A stretch of DNA of 64,000 bases from Leeia oryzae DSM 17879 (GTDB lineage Bacteria; Pseudomonadota; Gammaproteobacteria; Burkholderiales; Leeiaceae): assembly GCF_000376945.1 (NCBI RefSeq), contig NZ_AQXU01000015.1, positions 62,001 to 126,000 on the forward strand, read 5' to 3'. A program made the position numbers and the translations under genes. The notes beneath the pieces were generated by a model. The model worked only from the letters and a program-made list of their open reading frames with translations, was not told the DNA's origin and ran no database searches. This document shows positions 36,170 through 45,887 of this stretch, in pieces (position 1 is the first letter of the stretch; every line of letters begins with the position of its first letter).

Positions 36170-36226
36170 CGCTGGTTTAAGCTAGGTGCGGCAAAATGTA
36201 GCCAACCAATTAACAGCGACTGCGAC

Positions 36227-36268
36227 AATTTACCGCACCCTTCAAGGGTCAATTTTGACCCAAGTCAA
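36227..36268 (-). promoter_or_regulatory. FNR-type class II promoter of the ccoS-ccoNOQP operon
   Basis: On the minus strand an FNR/ANR-like box, TTGAC-CCAA-GTCAA (36255-36268), is followed after exactly 22 bp by TAAATT (36232 to 36227). A start six or seven bases further on, near 36220, puts the box centre at -41.5, the class II activator position. The box deviates from TTGAT-N4-ATCAA at the innermost arm base. Oxygen control of cbb3 oxidase by FNR-type proteins is well established in the family; use here is inferred from geometry. Confidence 0.7.
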
Positions 36269-36300
36269 GTCTTGCGGTTGCACAGACGCGACTTGGACAA

Positions 36301-38730
36301 TCATTTAGTCGTAATGCGGGTAAGCCTTAATGCATTTAATACGACAATAAGAGAACTGGAGGCCATGCCAATACCCGCAATTAATGGGGTGACATGTCCT
36401 GTAATTGCAAGGGGAATTGCAATGAAGTTATAACAGAGTCCCCAGAATAAATTCTGGTATATGATTTTTTGTGTTTTTTGTGCCAGTAGCCAACCTTGTA
36501 CGCAGGGTTTCAGTAAATCGCCCAATAGCACAATGTCTGCTGAATATCTGGCTAGGTCTGCACCCGCACCCATGGCAATCGACAATTGTGCTTTGGCCAG
36601 TACGGGAGCGTCATTCACGCCATCACCTACCATGGCAACCATGTGATGCTGGGCTTGCAATGTTTCAATGAGCGCAAGCTTGCCTTCCGGAGTCAGGTTT
36701 GCATGCCAGTTGGCAATGTTGAGCTGCCTTGCAATGCTTTCAACAGCAACCGGTTGATCGCCACTGGCGATATGTATGGTCATCCCGAGTGACTGAAAGT
36801 GCTGAACGGTTTCCATTGCGTCGCTACGCAACGTGTCAGCCAGTTCGAATGCTGCCAGATATGTGTCATGGCTGGCCAGCCAGATCACTTCTGCAGAAGC
36901 GACTTGCGGGCATGGCCCCGCGGTAAAGTCAGAGATAAAAGATGGTTTGCCCAAACGGTAGGTGCAACCATCAATGACAGCCTCGATACCTTGCCCCTTG
37001 TGATTGAATACCTGCTCGCAAGCCGCGAGTGTTGCCCCCTGGGTGAACCTGCATAAGGCATGGGCAACCGGATGCTCTGAATGGCTTTCCATGGTTCTGA
37101 CCAGGCTTTCGATCTTTGCCCGATCGTCAAAGAAGTAACTGTTACTGACGCTGAGCTGACCAAGGGTCAAGGTACCTGTCTTGTCAAAAACAATATGGTC
37201 AATTTTTGCGAGTGTCGTGATGCTGTGACCTCTGGTAACCAGCAGGCCTGCTTTTGCGAGTGTGCCTGTCGCCGCTGTCAAGGCGACGGGTACCGCCAGA
37301 GAGAGGGCGCAAGGGCAAGTGATGACCAATACGGATACGGTGATCCATAATGCGCGCTCCGGAGTACTTTGCCCCCAATAGATTGCCGTGCCTGCAGCAA
37401 CGCATAAAATCATGAAGACAAACCAGCTGGCAAAACGGTTAGCCAGTTCTGTGACGGCGGGTTTTTCGCCCAAGGCTTGATCCAGTAGCCGGACAATACT
37501 GGCAATCCGGGTGTTTTGACCTACATTCAGGGCTTTAATGATGAGCGGATGGCTTTGATTCAGGCTGCCACCAATCACGGGCATGCCCGGGTTTTTGGCT
37601 ATGGGACGACTCTCGCCCGTCAACAGTGCCTCGATGACATCACTTTCGCCTTGTACGATCTCGCCATCCACCGGTATGGCCTCGCCGGGCTTGACCAGAA
37701 TGATGTCTCCCACTTTTAAGCGTGCAACGGCTTGCTCTGAGGCTGCCTGACTGGATGGCCAGTGGGTCAGTTGGTGGGCGAACGCAGGAATCAGCTTGCT
37801 TAGACCATCCGCACTGCTGCTGGCTTTGCGCCTGGCGGTCAGTTCAAGAAAACGCCCGGTCAGCAACAAAAAGATGAACATGGCGACTGAATCAAAATAG
37901 ACATGACCTTGTTGGGTGATGGTTGCCCATACGCTTGGAAGAAATGCGCCAAGTATTCCCAGCGTCACGGGCAGATCCATGCCGACCCGTTTTTGCTTCA
38001 GATCTCGCCAGCTACCAATATAGAATGGCCAGGCAGAGTATAGGATGACGGGTACTGTGAGGATGAGGCTTGCCCATTTCAACAGGAAATCCTGATCCAG
38101 CGGCAGATCGATACGGTCAGAGAAGTAAGCAGGCCACGCGTACATCATGACCTGCATCATGCCAAAACCTGACACAAACAAACGTTTGAGCGCGGTTTTG
38201 CGTTCATTGGCGTAGTGGGTTGCCTGACGTTCGGCATCAAACGGATGAGCGGTGTAGCCTATGTGGCTGATGGCTTCCAGTATGACAGACAGTTTGGTAG
38301 CTGAAGGGTCCCAGCGTACGATGGCGCGGTTATTGGAATAATTGATGCTGATGAAGGTAACCCCGGGCAACCTTCTGACGGTTTGCTCGTTGAGCCATAT
38401 GCATGCCGCGCAGGTGATGCCTTCCAGCAAGAGCGTTGCTTCCTGCTCTGCGGCCACCTGCCTGACAAAGCTGGACTGAATGTCCGGGTCATCGTACAGG
38501 GCCAGTTGCTGAAGCAGTTCTTGAGGCAGCGCCTCGATTTTGTGCCCCTCGGTTTTACGCTGCCGGTAATAGGCCCCCATCCCTTGATCCACAATGGTCT
38601 GTGCGACGGCCTGACAACCGGCACAGCAGGTCTGCTGGGTTTCTCCATCAAACTGGACTGGGAACGATTCGGCATGCTGTGGGACGGGGAGGCCGCAATG
38701 AAAGCACTTTGTTACTTCAAGGACAGACAT
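36301..38730 (-). CDS. ccoI: Copper-translocating P-type ATPase for cbb3 oxidase
   Basis: P1B-type ATPase (FixI/CcoI) of 809 residues that supplies copper for cbb3 assembly. N-terminus: Cys-rich segment CFHCGLPVP and CCAGC, then an HMA domain with GITCAACIW. Further motifs: LTGES phosphatase loop, CPCALSLAVP metal-transport motif, DKTGTLTLG with the phosphorylated Asp, and VAMVGDGVNDAPVLAKA. A plain efflux pump (CopA) is less likely because the double Cys N-terminal segment and the ccoS/ccoN neighbours fit FixI. Confidence 0.96.
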   Translation of the reverse strand: MSVLEVTKCFHCGLPVPQHAESFPVQFDGETQQTCCAGCQAVAQTIVDQGMGAYYRQRKTEGHKIEALPQELLQQLALYDDPDIQSSFVRQVAAEQEATLLLEGITCAACIWLNEQTVRRLPGVTFISINYSNNRAIVRWDPSATKLSVILEAISHIGYTAHPFDAERQATHYANERKTALKRLFVSGFGMMQVMMYAWPAYFSDRIDLPLDQDFLLKWASLILTVPVILYSAWPFYIGSWRDLKQKRVGMDLPVTLGILGAFLPSVWATITQQGHVYFDSVAMFIFLLLTGRFLELTARRKASSSADGLSKLIPAFAHQLTHWPSSQAASEQAVARLKVGDIILVKPGEAIPVDGEIVQGESDVIEALLTGESRPIAKNPGMPVIGGSLNQSHPLIIKALNVGQNTRIASIVRLLDQALGEKPAVTELANRFASWFVFMILCVAAGTAIYWGQSTPERALWITVSVLVITCPCALSLAVPVALTAATGTLAKAGLLVTRGHSITTLAKIDHIVFDKTGTLTLGQLSVSNSYFFDDRAKIESLVRTMESHSEHPVAHALCRFTQGATLAACEQVFNHKGQGIEAVIDGCTYRLGKPSFISDFTAGPCPQVASAEVIWLASHDTYLAAFELADTLRSDAMETVQHFQSLGMTIHIASGDQPVAVESIARQLNIANWHANLTPEGKLALIETLQAQHHMVAMVGDGVNDAPVLAKAQLSIAMGAGADLARYSADIVLLGDLLKPCVQGWLLAQKTQKIIYQNLFWGLCYNFIAIPLAITGHVTPLIAGIGMASSSLIVVLNALRLTRITTK

Positions 38731-38750
38731 AAAATACTTTGGGTGAGTGA

Positions 38751-39614
38751 TTATTCAGCTTGAAAGCGAAGATGAATACCATCACGCAAGTCTTCAAACT
38801 CTTCCAGTGTTAAACCTAGATGGGCCAGGATGACTTCCCCTCGGCCAAGCTCCCAGCCAGGATCAGCCCGGTGGTGCAGGGAGGCTTCGATATGCTCCGC
38901 CATGCGGCTGATGGATATCAGATTGGCGATATTACCATCATCATGATTATCTTTAGGGTTGTGCACATCCTCTTCGTGGTGCTGCAAGATGGCATTACAT
39001 AGTTCATCAGGCAGTAACCATGCCTTGGCAACAAGGTAACCCACTGTGGCATGATTGCACGCATGCAATTCTTCTTCGATTTTCAGAAACTGGTAATCGC
39101 TGCCCTTGTGTGCCAGTTCCAGTGTGCGTCCATAAGACTTAAAGCGCAACAGCATGACCGGGATACCGCAATCTCTGAACAGGGTAAAGCAATAAAGCTC
39201 TTCCGGATGACCGCCTCCAATCTGTTGGGCGATCAGCGCCGATATCATGGCAACCCGGTTGGACCAGTCCCAAAACTCCCCCAATGGTCCAAGCAGTGAC
39301 TTGGCTGCATTTTGCATGGTTGATTGCCGAAGAATAAACCCTGTGGCGAGCTGACGGATATTTTTCTGTCCTAACCTGGCGACAGCCTGGCTGATACTGC
39401 TGAGCATTGCATTGGTTCTGAAAAGAGGAGAGTTACAGGTTTTCAAAACGCTGGCTGCAAGCCCCATGTCCTGACCGATAATGCTAACGAGCTCAGTCGG
39501 ATCGACATCCGCTTTCAGTGTCAGGGTATGAAGCTGCTCCAGAATGGCTGGTCTTGCCGGAATGACAATGTTTTTTGAGATTGTGGTGACATCTTCTTTG
39601 GTGATAACCCGCAT
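38751..39614 (-). CDS. HDOD-domain signalling protein
   Basis: A 287-residue cytoplasmic protein with an HDOD domain across about residues 10-210 (PARPAILEQLHTLTLKADVDPTELVSII, LGLAASVLKTCNSPLF, AVARLGQKNIRQLATGF). HDOD proteins are HD-related but usually lack catalytic residues and act in signalling or stress responses. ATG 39614 has GGAG 8 bases upstream. It lies 20 bp before ccoI on the same strand and may be co-transcribed with it. Confidence 0.85.
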   Translation of the reverse strand: MRVITKEDVTTISKNIVIPARPAILEQLHTLTLKADVDPTELVSIIGQDMGLAASVLKTCNSPLFRTNAMLSSISQAVARLGQKNIRQLATGFILRQSTMQNAAKSLLGPLGEFWDWSNRVAMISALIAQQIGGGHPEELYCFTLFRDCGIPVMLLRFKSYGRTLELAHKGSDYQFLKIEEELHACNHATVGYLVAKAWLLPDELCNAILQHHEEDVHNPKDNHDDGNIANLISISRMAEHIEASLHHRADPGWELGRGEVILAHLGLTLEEFEDLRDGIHLRFQAE

Positions 39615-39720
39615 TACCAGCTCCAGCAGCACGATCAATGAAACACGGAGACGTGCGCGTTTGATCTTGTTTGCATCTATGTTTTAGGGACAGATTCTAA
39701 CATAGGCGAGAAAGTCCTTT

Positions 39721-39740
39721 TTGTCCAAATTTTTGGGCAA
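39721..39740. repeat. 20-bp quasi-palindrome TTGTCCAAAT/TTTTGGGCAA
   Basis: TTGTCCAAAT (39721-39730) and TTTTGGGCAA (39731-39740) are inverse complements apart from one G-T pair and the two central bases. It lies in the divergent spacer between the HDOD and protease genes, about 110 bp before the HDOD start; possible operator. Confidence 0.4.
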
Positions 39741-39771
39741 AGACACCTGCCAGATTTCAAATCTGCATCGT

Positions 39772-39794
39772 TGCAAAATATTTTGCATTTGACA
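39772..39794. promoter_or_regulatory. Perfect 16-bp palindrome beside a TTGACA hexamer
   Basis: TGCAAAATATTTTGCA (39772-39787) is a perfect palindrome; TTGACA follows at 39789-39794 on the plus strand. No good -10 is found 16-18 bp further, so the promoter is uncertain, but the palindrome is a likely protein site in the divergent region between the HDOD gene and the retropepsin-like gene. Confidence 0.5.
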
Positions 39795-39913
39795 TATTGT
39801 TTGCGCTGTACCGGCATGCTTAAATGACGATAGATAGGGCTAGTTCAATGTATTCATACTACTATTTCGAACAAGCCAATGTACGCGATGCCAGCAGAAA
39901 GCACAGTCTAACA

Positions 39914-40561
39914 ATGTCCAAATTTTTTTCCTTGATCTCGAAAAGCGTTTTGCTATTGATCTGTTCCGGTTCCGTGCTGGCTCAAAGTGTGCAACTGATA
40001 GGCGTCATGCCGGGCATGGCTGTCCTTAAAGTAGATGGCAGCTCCCCGAAAACGGTGAAGGTTGGTCAGAGTTATAACGATGTGAAGGTCTTGTCGGTTG
40101 CGGGGAGTTCGGCCATGATCGAAGTAGCAGGAAAGCGTCAGAAACTGGATCTGGGTGATGCGGGATTTTCCAGTGATAGCCAGTCAGGCTCCGGTAATGT
40201 CAGTCAGGTATTAACTGCAGATCAGCAAGGACATTTCTTTACCACAATTGCCATCAATGGTCGTTCCACCAGTGCTGTTGTCGATACTGGTGCTACTGCC
40301 GTTTCCATGGGGGAGGGGGTCGCTGCCCAGCTTGGTCTGGACTACAAATCTGGGCAGCGGGTCATCGTGAATACTGCCAATGGCCAAGCCAATAGCTGGA
40401 TGGTGCGCCTGGATAGCGTGCGTGTCGGAAATATCACCCTGTATCAAGTGGACGGTACGGTCATTCAGGGGAACATGCCTATGGTCCTTCTAGGGATGAG
40501 CTTTCTCAACCGGTTGGAAATGAAGCGGAATAATGGTCAGCTGGAGCTGATCAAGCATTGA
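39914..40561 (+). CDS. Retropepsin-like aspartic protease (TIGR02281-like)
   Basis: A 215-residue exported or membrane-anchored protein. From the ATG at 39914 the N-terminus is a signal sequence (FFSLISKSVLLLICSGSVLAQS). The C-terminal half is a clan-AA retropepsin-like domain with the catalytic VDTGATAVSMGEGVAAQLGL and the following LLGMSFLNRLEM flap-like block. Such single-domain proteases would dimerise. Targets are unknown. A start 30 codons earlier is open but would mask the signal peptide. Confidence 0.82.
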   Translation: MSKFFSLISKSVLLLICSGSVLAQSVQLIGVMPGMAVLKVDGSSPKTVKVGQSYNDVKVLSVAGSSAMIEVAGKRQKLDLGDAGFSSDSQSGSGNVSQVLTADQQGHFFTTIAINGRSTSAVVDTGATAVSMGEGVAAQLGLDYKSGQRVIVNTANGQANSWMVRLDSVRVGNITLYQVDGTVIQGNMPMVLLGMSFLNRLEMKRNNGQLELIKH

Positions 40562-40588
40562 TCAGCAAATGATCCCATCCTTTTACTA

Positions 40589-40625
40589 AAAACGTCAGGC
40601 CCGCTTGTTGCGGGCCTGACGTTTT
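40589..40625. terminator. Bidirectional intrinsic terminator protease/nadB
   Basis: AAAACGTCAGGCCCGC (40589-40604) pairs perfectly with GCGGGCCTGACGTTTT (40610-40625), 16 bp, loop TTGTT, T-runs on both strands, at a convergent junction. Confidence 0.95.
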
Positions 40626-40628
40626 GTT

Positions 40629-42197
40629 CTATCTGGGGGTGAGAACGGTATTTTGTGCTTCTTGCAAGGTATCTGGATAGTCTCGGCTGAAATGCAGCCC
40701 CCTGCTCTCATGGCGCGACAATGCACTTCTCACGATCAATTCGGCGGTCTGTACCAGATTGCGCAGTTCGATCAAGTCATTGCTTACACGGAAGTGTTTG
40801 TAATAGTCCTGAATTTCCTGTGTCAGTAGCTGGATGCGGTTCAGAGCGCGTTCCAGACGTTTGGTCGTTCTGACAATACCCACGTAATCCCACATGGCAT
40901 GGCGCAGTTCATTCCAGTTATGGGAAATGACCACTTCCTCATCGGCATCGGTAACACGACTTTCATCCCAGGCCGGGATGTCAGGCAAAGCTGGCACTGG
41001 CTGGCTCAGAATGTCATTGGCGGCACTTTCCGCAATGACCAGGCACTCCAGCAAGGAGTTGCTTGCCAGCCGGTTAGCACCATGCAGACCTGTAAACGCC
41101 ACCTCACCAGCAGCATACAGATTAGGCACATCAGTGCGCCCCTTCAGATCAATCATCAGGCCGCCGCAAGTATAGTGCGCAGCAGGCACCACCGGAATAC
41201 CTTCTTTGGACATGTCGATGCCCAGCTCAAGACAGCGGGCGTAGATGGTTGGAAAGTGGCTGGTAAGGAACTCTTTGGGCTGGTGAGATATATCCAGATA
41301 GACACAGTCCAGTCCATGGCGTTTCATTTCGTAATCGATTGATCGTGCCACGGTGTCACGTGGGGCCAGCTCGGCTCGTTCGTCGTGATCCGGCATGAAG
41401 CGATGGCCATCCGGCAGTTTTAGCAGCCCACCTTCGCCACGCACGGCTTCAGAGATCAGGAACGACTTGGCATGCGGGTGATACAGGCAAGTAGGATGGA
41501 ACTGAATGAATTCCATATTGGCTACCCGGCATCCCGCTCGCCAGCCCATGGCAATGCCATCCCCGGTCGCGGTGTCCGGGTTGGTTGTGTACAGGTACAC
41601 CTTGCCGGCGCCGCCTGTGGCAAGCACTGTAAACGGTGCAGAAACCGTGCTGACCTTACCAGTGGTATTGTCCAGCATGTAGGCACCGATAACGCTGTTA
41701 TCATTCATGCCAAGTTTTTGCTTGGTAATCAGCTCAACGGCAATGTGGTTTTCGAATACCTGAATATTGGGATGGCGGGCGACTTTGTGTGCCAGTGTGT
41801 CTTGTACCGCAGCGCCAGTAGCATCTGCAGCATGGATGATCCTGCGGTGACTGTGCCCGCCTTCTCGGGTCAGATGGAAACCGAACGCCGAGTCATCCTT
41901 GGTAAAGGGTACGCCTTGATCTATTAGCCACTCAATATTTCTTCTGGCGTTCTCTACAATAAAACGAGTGGCTTCGTCATCACATAATCCACCGCCGGCA
42001 ATATGCGTGTCTTTAATGTGTTCTTCGATCGAGTCTTCGTCTGACAGTACAGCAGCAATACCACCTTGAGCCCAGCTACTTGCGCCATCCAGCAATGCTT
42101 TTTTTGTGAATAATCCGACTTTACGATGTTCGGCCAGACGAAGTGCCAAAGACTGTCCTGCCAGACCGCTGCCAATGATCAACACATCAAATTGCAT
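40629..42197 (-). CDS. nadB: L-aspartate oxidase
   Basis: FAD enzyme that turns aspartate into iminoaspartate, first step of de novo NAD synthesis; 522 residues. FAD-binding [59 protein letters not shown] and the C-terminal [16 protein letters not shown] are all present, in the SdhA-like order; position apart from sdh genes and the HHESRG-type end separate it from SdhA. nadA and nadC are not in the window. Confidence 0.97.
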   Translation of the reverse strand: MQFDVLIIGSGLAGQSLALRLAEHRKVGLFTKKALLDGASSWAQGGIAAVLSDEDSIEEHIKDTHIAGGGLCDDEATRFIVENARRNIEWLIDQGVPFTKDDSAFGFHLTREGGHSHRRIIHAADATGAAVQDTLAHKVARHPNIQVFENHIAVELITKQKLGMNDNSVIGAYMLDNTTGKVSTVSAPFTVLATGGAGKVYLYTTNPDTATGDGIAMGWRAGCRVANMEFIQFHPTCLYHPHAKSFLISEAVRGEGGLLKLPDGHRFMPDHDERAELAPRDTVARSIDYEMKRHGLDCVYLDISHQPKEFLTSHFPTIYARCLELGIDMSKEGIPVVPAAHYTCGGLMIDLKGRTDVPNLYAAGEVAFTGLHGANRLASNSLLECLVIAESAANDILSQPVPALPDIPAWDESRVTDADEEVVISHNWNELRHAMWDYVGIVRTTKRLERALNRIQLLTQEIQDYYKHFRVSNDLIELRNLVQTAELIVRSALSRHESRGLHFSRDYPDTLQEAQNTVLTPR

Positions 42198-42261
42198 TCT
42201 GTTTGCCTATGTATGAATAATGAAGCTACAAAGAGCGTATAAGTGTATCAGACCTTTTTGT

Positions 42262-42290
42262 GAAACTTATTGTAAAGTTGCTGGTCGTAG
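42262..42290 (+). promoter_or_regulatory. Possible sigma-E-type promoter upstream of rpoE
   Basis: GAAACTT (42262-42268), 16-bp spacer, TCGTAG (42285-42290). The -35 resembles the GAACTT element of RpoE promoters and the spacing is right, so autoregulation is plausible; the -10 is a partial match. A start near 42296 would give about a 90-base leader. Confidence 0.4.
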
Positions 42291-42384
42291 CTTCAGTGTT
42301 ACAATTTGTTTGCGATAACCCATTAATTTAAAAATAGTAAACACCCGGCAATTTTCATATTGCAAGGATGTCAGGGATGGCAGG

Positions 42385-42984
42385 ATGAGCGATCGCGAAG
42401 TCGATCAGCAACTGGTTGAGCGCGTACAGAAGGGGGACAAGCGGGCATTTGATCTGTTGGTAGGCAAATACCAGAGGAAATTGTCACGTTTGTTATCCCG
42501 GTTTGTGCGTGACCCGGATGAAATTGATGATGTTGCGCAAGAAGCCTTTATCAAGGCTTATCGGGCGCTGCCGTCTTTTCGTGGGGAAAGTGCGTTTTAC
42601 ACGTGGCTTTACCGGATTGCGATAAATACAGCTAAGAATTACTTGATGTCGTCAGGTCGTCGCGCGACAACGTCTTCCGTGATGGAGGGCGACGATGACG
42701 AGTCGCTGGACATGGCAGAGCAGATACCGGATTTGAACACGCCAGAAACGGCGTTGGCGAATCAGCAAATTGTCAGCACAGTGAACGAAGTGGTAAACCG
42801 GTTGCCTGAAGAACTCAGAATGGCAATTACCCTCCGGGAAATGGATGGCTTGAGTTATGAGGAAATTTCTGAGGCAATGAATTGCCCGATTGGCACCGTG
42901 AGATCCCGTATTTTCCGGGCTCGTGAGGCCATTGCCGCAGAATTGAAACCTTTGATTGAGCAGAAGCAAAACAGAAGATGGTGA
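42385..42984 (+). CDS. rpoE: RNA polymerase sigma factor RpoE
   Basis: Extracytoplasmic-function sigma factor, 199 residues, AlgU/RpoE group. Region 2 (RDPDEIDDVAQEAFIKAYRALPSFRGESAFYTWLYRIAINTAKNYL) and region 4 (MAITLREMDGLSYEEISEAMNCPIGTVRSRIFRAREAI) are intact. It directs the envelope stress response and is held by RseA, encoded next. AGGGA lies upstream of the ATG. Confidence 0.97.
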   Translation: MSDREVDQQLVERVQKGDKRAFDLLVGKYQRKLSRLLSRFVRDPDEIDDVAQEAFIKAYRALPSFRGESAFYTWLYRIAINTAKNYLMSSGRRATTSSVMEGDDDESLDMAEQIPDLNTPETALANQQIVSTVNEVVNRLPEELRMAITLREMDGLSYEEISEAMNCPIGTVRSRIFRAREAIAAELKPLIEQKQNRRW

Positions 42985-42989
42985 GCAAG

Positions 42990-43478
42990 ATGAATGAACG
43001 AATTTCAGCATTAATGGATGGCGAACTTTTGCCCGAAGAAGAGGCCTCTGTTCTGGAATGGTTGCGACACCATCCGGATGGCGCTGATGTATGGAATGCT
43101 TACCACCTGATTGGCGACTCGATGCGCCAGTCTGATTATCTGGCCTCAAACATACGGGCGAGGGTGGCCAGCCGTCTGTCCGATGAAGTGACTATCCTGG
43201 CGCCTCAATCACGCCGTCACGCTGTCAAGCGCACTTGGGTGGCCTTGTCAGCTGCGGCTTCTGTTGCAACCGTATCCATTATTGGGCTGGTTGCCTATCA
43301 GCGATATCAGCAAGTCGAGAATCCCCAGGCAGTTGTGACTGCCCAGGTGACCCAGGCTACGGGTACGTTTGACATGAGCCCATACCTGGCTGCTCACCAG
43401 CAGTATGCAGCCCAGGTTGGCGGGAGACCTCAAGTATTGCCCGCAGCTTATGATAATGGTGCGAGGTTAAATAAATGA
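42990..43478 (+). CDS. rseA: Anti-sigma-E factor RseA
   Basis: Single-pass inner membrane protein of about 162 residues. The N-terminal cytoplasmic domain (NERISALMDGELLPEEEASVLEWL...WNAYHLIGDSMR) binds RpoE; one helix (about residues 88-108, ALSAAASVATVSIIGLVAY) precedes a periplasmic tail. ATG 42990 fits the family N-terminus; an ATG at 42978 that overlaps rpoE is possible. Stop overlaps the rseB start by ATGA. Confidence 0.92.
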   Translation: MNERISALMDGELLPEEEASVLEWLRHHPDGADVWNAYHLIGDSMRQSDYLASNIRARVASRLSDEVTILAPQSRRHAVKRTWVALSAAASVATVSIIGLVAYQRYQQVENPQAVVTAQVTQATGTFDMSPYLAAHQQYAAQVGGRPQVLPAAYDNGARLNK

Positions 43479-44443
43479 AGTTGGCATGGTTGCTGCCTGG
43501 GTTTGTGTGCTACTTTTTTAGCGCAGTAGGTCATGCAGGACAATCGCTTTCTCCTCAAGAAGCATTGCAACTGCTGAATCGGGTGAATGCCGCATCACGC
43601 CAGATTGCATTCACTGGCATTTATGTCTACCAGCGCGGGGGTACGGTTGAAACTTCCCGTATTTCCCATGCGGTCATTGGCGGGGTGGATCTTGAGAAAA
43701 TCGAGGCAGTAGATGGACCGGCGCAGGAACTTATCGTCCAGAATGATCAGCTTTCCTGCTATGTGCCCAATAACCGGGTCGGGTCCATCGACTTGCGTGC
43801 CAGCGATCATTTCTTTCCTTCGGTTTTACCCAAAGATGTGAAACCCTTGCTGGCCAATTATCATGCCATCAAACAGGATGTCGAGCGGGTGGCTGACAAC
43901 GACTGTCAGGCCATTTTGCTGACCCCAAAGGACGGCCTGAGAAACCCTTTCCGGTTTTGTTACGAGCCAACCAGTGGCGTCATTCTTAAGTCTCAACGAT
44001 ATAACGATCAGCAAGAGCTGACCGAGCAAATGTCGTTTACCCAAGTGAAAATCGGGGTGGCGCTAGACCGTGCCGCATTCAAACCCAAATTCCCCAAAAA
44101 AGTTGGTACCTGGCAGCGTCAAAGCCAGATGGCCAAGCCGGAAGATATCGAAATTAACGGCAAGATGCTGCCGGCCGGATTCAAGCTGGTGCATGGTGGC
44201 AAGCGGGTTTTCCCAGGCAAGGCCAAACCGGTTTCCCACTACCTTTTTTCTGATGGATTGGCATCCGTCTCCGTCTTTCTGGATAGCGCTGCCGATGACG
44301 TTGTGTTGCAGAGTGGCATGTCCCGCAAGGACGAAACCAATATTTATGTCGAGTCAGAAGGCAATGTGGTCATGATGATTCTGGGTGATGTACCGGCACA
44401 GGCCGTACAACAGTTTGGCATGAGCCTGGGTATTAAAAAGTAA
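43475..44443 (+). CDS. rseB: Periplasmic negative regulator RseB/MucB
   Basis: Periplasmic protein of 322 residues with a signal peptide (LAWLLPGFVCYFFSAVGHAG). The MucB/RseB N-terminal domain follows (LLNRVNAASRQIAFTGIYVYQRGGTVETSRI), then the C-terminal domain ending GDVPAQAVQQFGMSLG. RseB binds RseA's periplasmic part and shields it from proteolysis; it senses lipoprotein or LPS stress. Confidence 0.95.
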   Translation: MKLAWLLPGFVCYFFSAVGHAGQSLSPQEALQLLNRVNAASRQIAFTGIYVYQRGGTVETSRISHAVIGGVDLEKIEAVDGPAQELIVQNDQLSCYVPNNRVGSIDLRASDHFFPSVLPKDVKPLLANYHAIKQDVERVADNDCQAILLTPKDGLRNPFRFCYEPTSGVILKSQRYNDQQELTEQMSFTQVKIGVALDRAAFKPKFPKKVGTWQRQSQMAKPEDIEINGKMLPAGFKLVHGGKRVFPGKAKPVSHYLFSDGLASVSVFLDSAADDVVLQSGMSRKDETNIYVESEGNVVMMILGDVPAQAVQQFGMSLGIKK

Positions 44444-44476
44444 GTCAGTCAATTCTAATATCAGGAGAAAACTTCG

Positions 44477-45865
44477 ATGTCATGGTTCAGAGTTCCAGTG
44501 TTTGCTGTAGTCATGCAATTCATTGTGATGTCCGTCTCAGCGAAAGATTTGCCCGATTTTACGGAAATGGTCGAAAAGCAGGGCCCGGCCGTGGTCAATA
44601 TCAGCACGACGCAAACCGTAAAAGCTGGCAAGTCATCTCCGATTCCAGAGGGGGACCCTGCCTTCGAATTCTTTCGTCGCCTCTTTCCCCAGCAGCCTCC
44701 GCAACGGGATTATCAAACCCAGTCACTGGGGTCAGGGTTTTTGATTAGTGCTGACGGATACATTTTGACCAACGCCCATGTCGTGGATGGTGCGGATGAA
44801 ATTACCGTCAAGTTAACGGACAAGCGGGAATTCAAAGGAAAGGTAATTGGTGCCGATAAGCGCGTTGATGTCGCGCTTTTGAAGATTGAGGCCAGTAATT
44901 TGCCGAAAGTGGTGCTGGGTGACCCGGACAAACTGAAAGTCGGGGAATGGGTGGTTGCCATTGGTTCTCCGTTTGGTCTGGAAAACTCCGTGACCGCTGG
45001 TATCGTATCGGCCAAAGGCCGGACGTTGCCTGATGATACTTATGTCCCTTTTATCCAGACAGATGCCGCTGTAAACCCGGGTAACTCGGGTGGTCCTCTC
45101 TTCAACATGAAGGGGGAAGTGGTAGGTATCAACTCGCAAATCTATAGTCGTTCTGGCGGCTATATGGGCTTGTCCTTTTCTGTGCCTATCGACATGGCCA
45201 TGGATGTCGTGAATCAGCTAAAAAATGGTGGCAAGATCAGTCATGGCAAGCTGGGCGTCGCCATTCAGGCGGTCAGCAAAGACATTGCCGAATCATTGGG
45301 GCTTGAAAAGCCGATGGGTGCCTTGGTCTCCAGCGTGGAAAAAGGCTCTGCTGCAGACAAGGCCGGTATCAAGGCTGGCGATGTGATCCTGCGCTTTGAT
45401 AACAAGCAGGTGCCTTCAGCGACGGATTTGCCCCGGATGGTTGGCATGGCAAAACCGGGCAGCAAAGTGGCCTTGCAGGTCTGGAGAAATAAAACCGCGA
45501 AGGAATTGCCTGTTGTCTTGGGAGATGCTGGCGGTGATGAGCGTGTGGCAGTAGAAAAAACCAAGCCTGTACCGGCCAAAACGGATGTGCTGGCTAAGCT
45601 TGGTCTGACCGTTACCGAGTTGTCTGCTGTACAAAAGCGACAACTGGAACTGGGATATGGTCTACTGGTGACGGATGTACAAGGAAGCGCCGCCAAGGCT
45701 GGTATTGAAGAAGGAGATGTCATTGTCGGCGTGAATAATGAGTCACTGAAATCATTGGCCCAGTTTAATCAGCTATTGGAGAAAGCGGCGAAAGGCAGTA
45801 TGCTGGCGCTCCTGGTGCGTCGTGAAGACAGTACGCTTTTTGTGGCTGTCAGGGTTCCTAACTGA
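44477..45865 (+). CDS. mucD: Periplasmic serine protease, Do/MucD family
   Basis: HtrA-type protease/chaperone of 462 residues. Signal peptide (PVFAVVMQFIVMSVSA), trypsin-like domain with triad His in NAHVVDG, Asp in DVALLKI, Ser in NPGNSGGPLFN, then two PDZ domains (about 250-340 and 375-460). Degrades misfolded envelope proteins. Its place after rseB matches the mucABCD layout, hence mucD rather than degP. Confidence 0.95.
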   Translation: MSWFRVPVFAVVMQFIVMSVSAKDLPDFTEMVEKQGPAVVNISTTQTVKAGKSSPIPEGDPAFEFFRRLFPQQPPQRDYQTQSLGSGFLISADGYILTNAHVVDGADEITVKLTDKREFKGKVIGADKRVDVALLKIEASNLPKVVLGDPDKLKVGEWVVAIGSPFGLENSVTAGIVSAKGRTLPDDTYVPFIQTDAAVNPGNSGGPLFNMKGEVVGINSQIYSRSGGYMGLSFSVPIDMAMDVVNQLKNGGKISHGKLGVAIQAVSKDIAESLGLEKPMGALVSSVEKGSAADKAGIKAGDVILRFDNKQVPSATDLPRMVGMAKPGSKVALQVWRNKTAKELPVVLGDAGGDERVAVEKTKPVPAKTDVLAKLGLTVTELSAVQKRQLELGYGLLVTDVQGSAAKAGIEEGDVIVGVNNESLKSLAQFNQLLEKAAKGSMLALLVRREDSTLFVAVRVPN

Positions 45866-45887
45866 TTTTCTTGATGATTACTTCCGG

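Noticed and set aside
42262-42290. Firm claim of rpoE autoregulation
   Set aside because: Only the -35 part resembles the consensus; kept as a low-confidence site rather than a finding.
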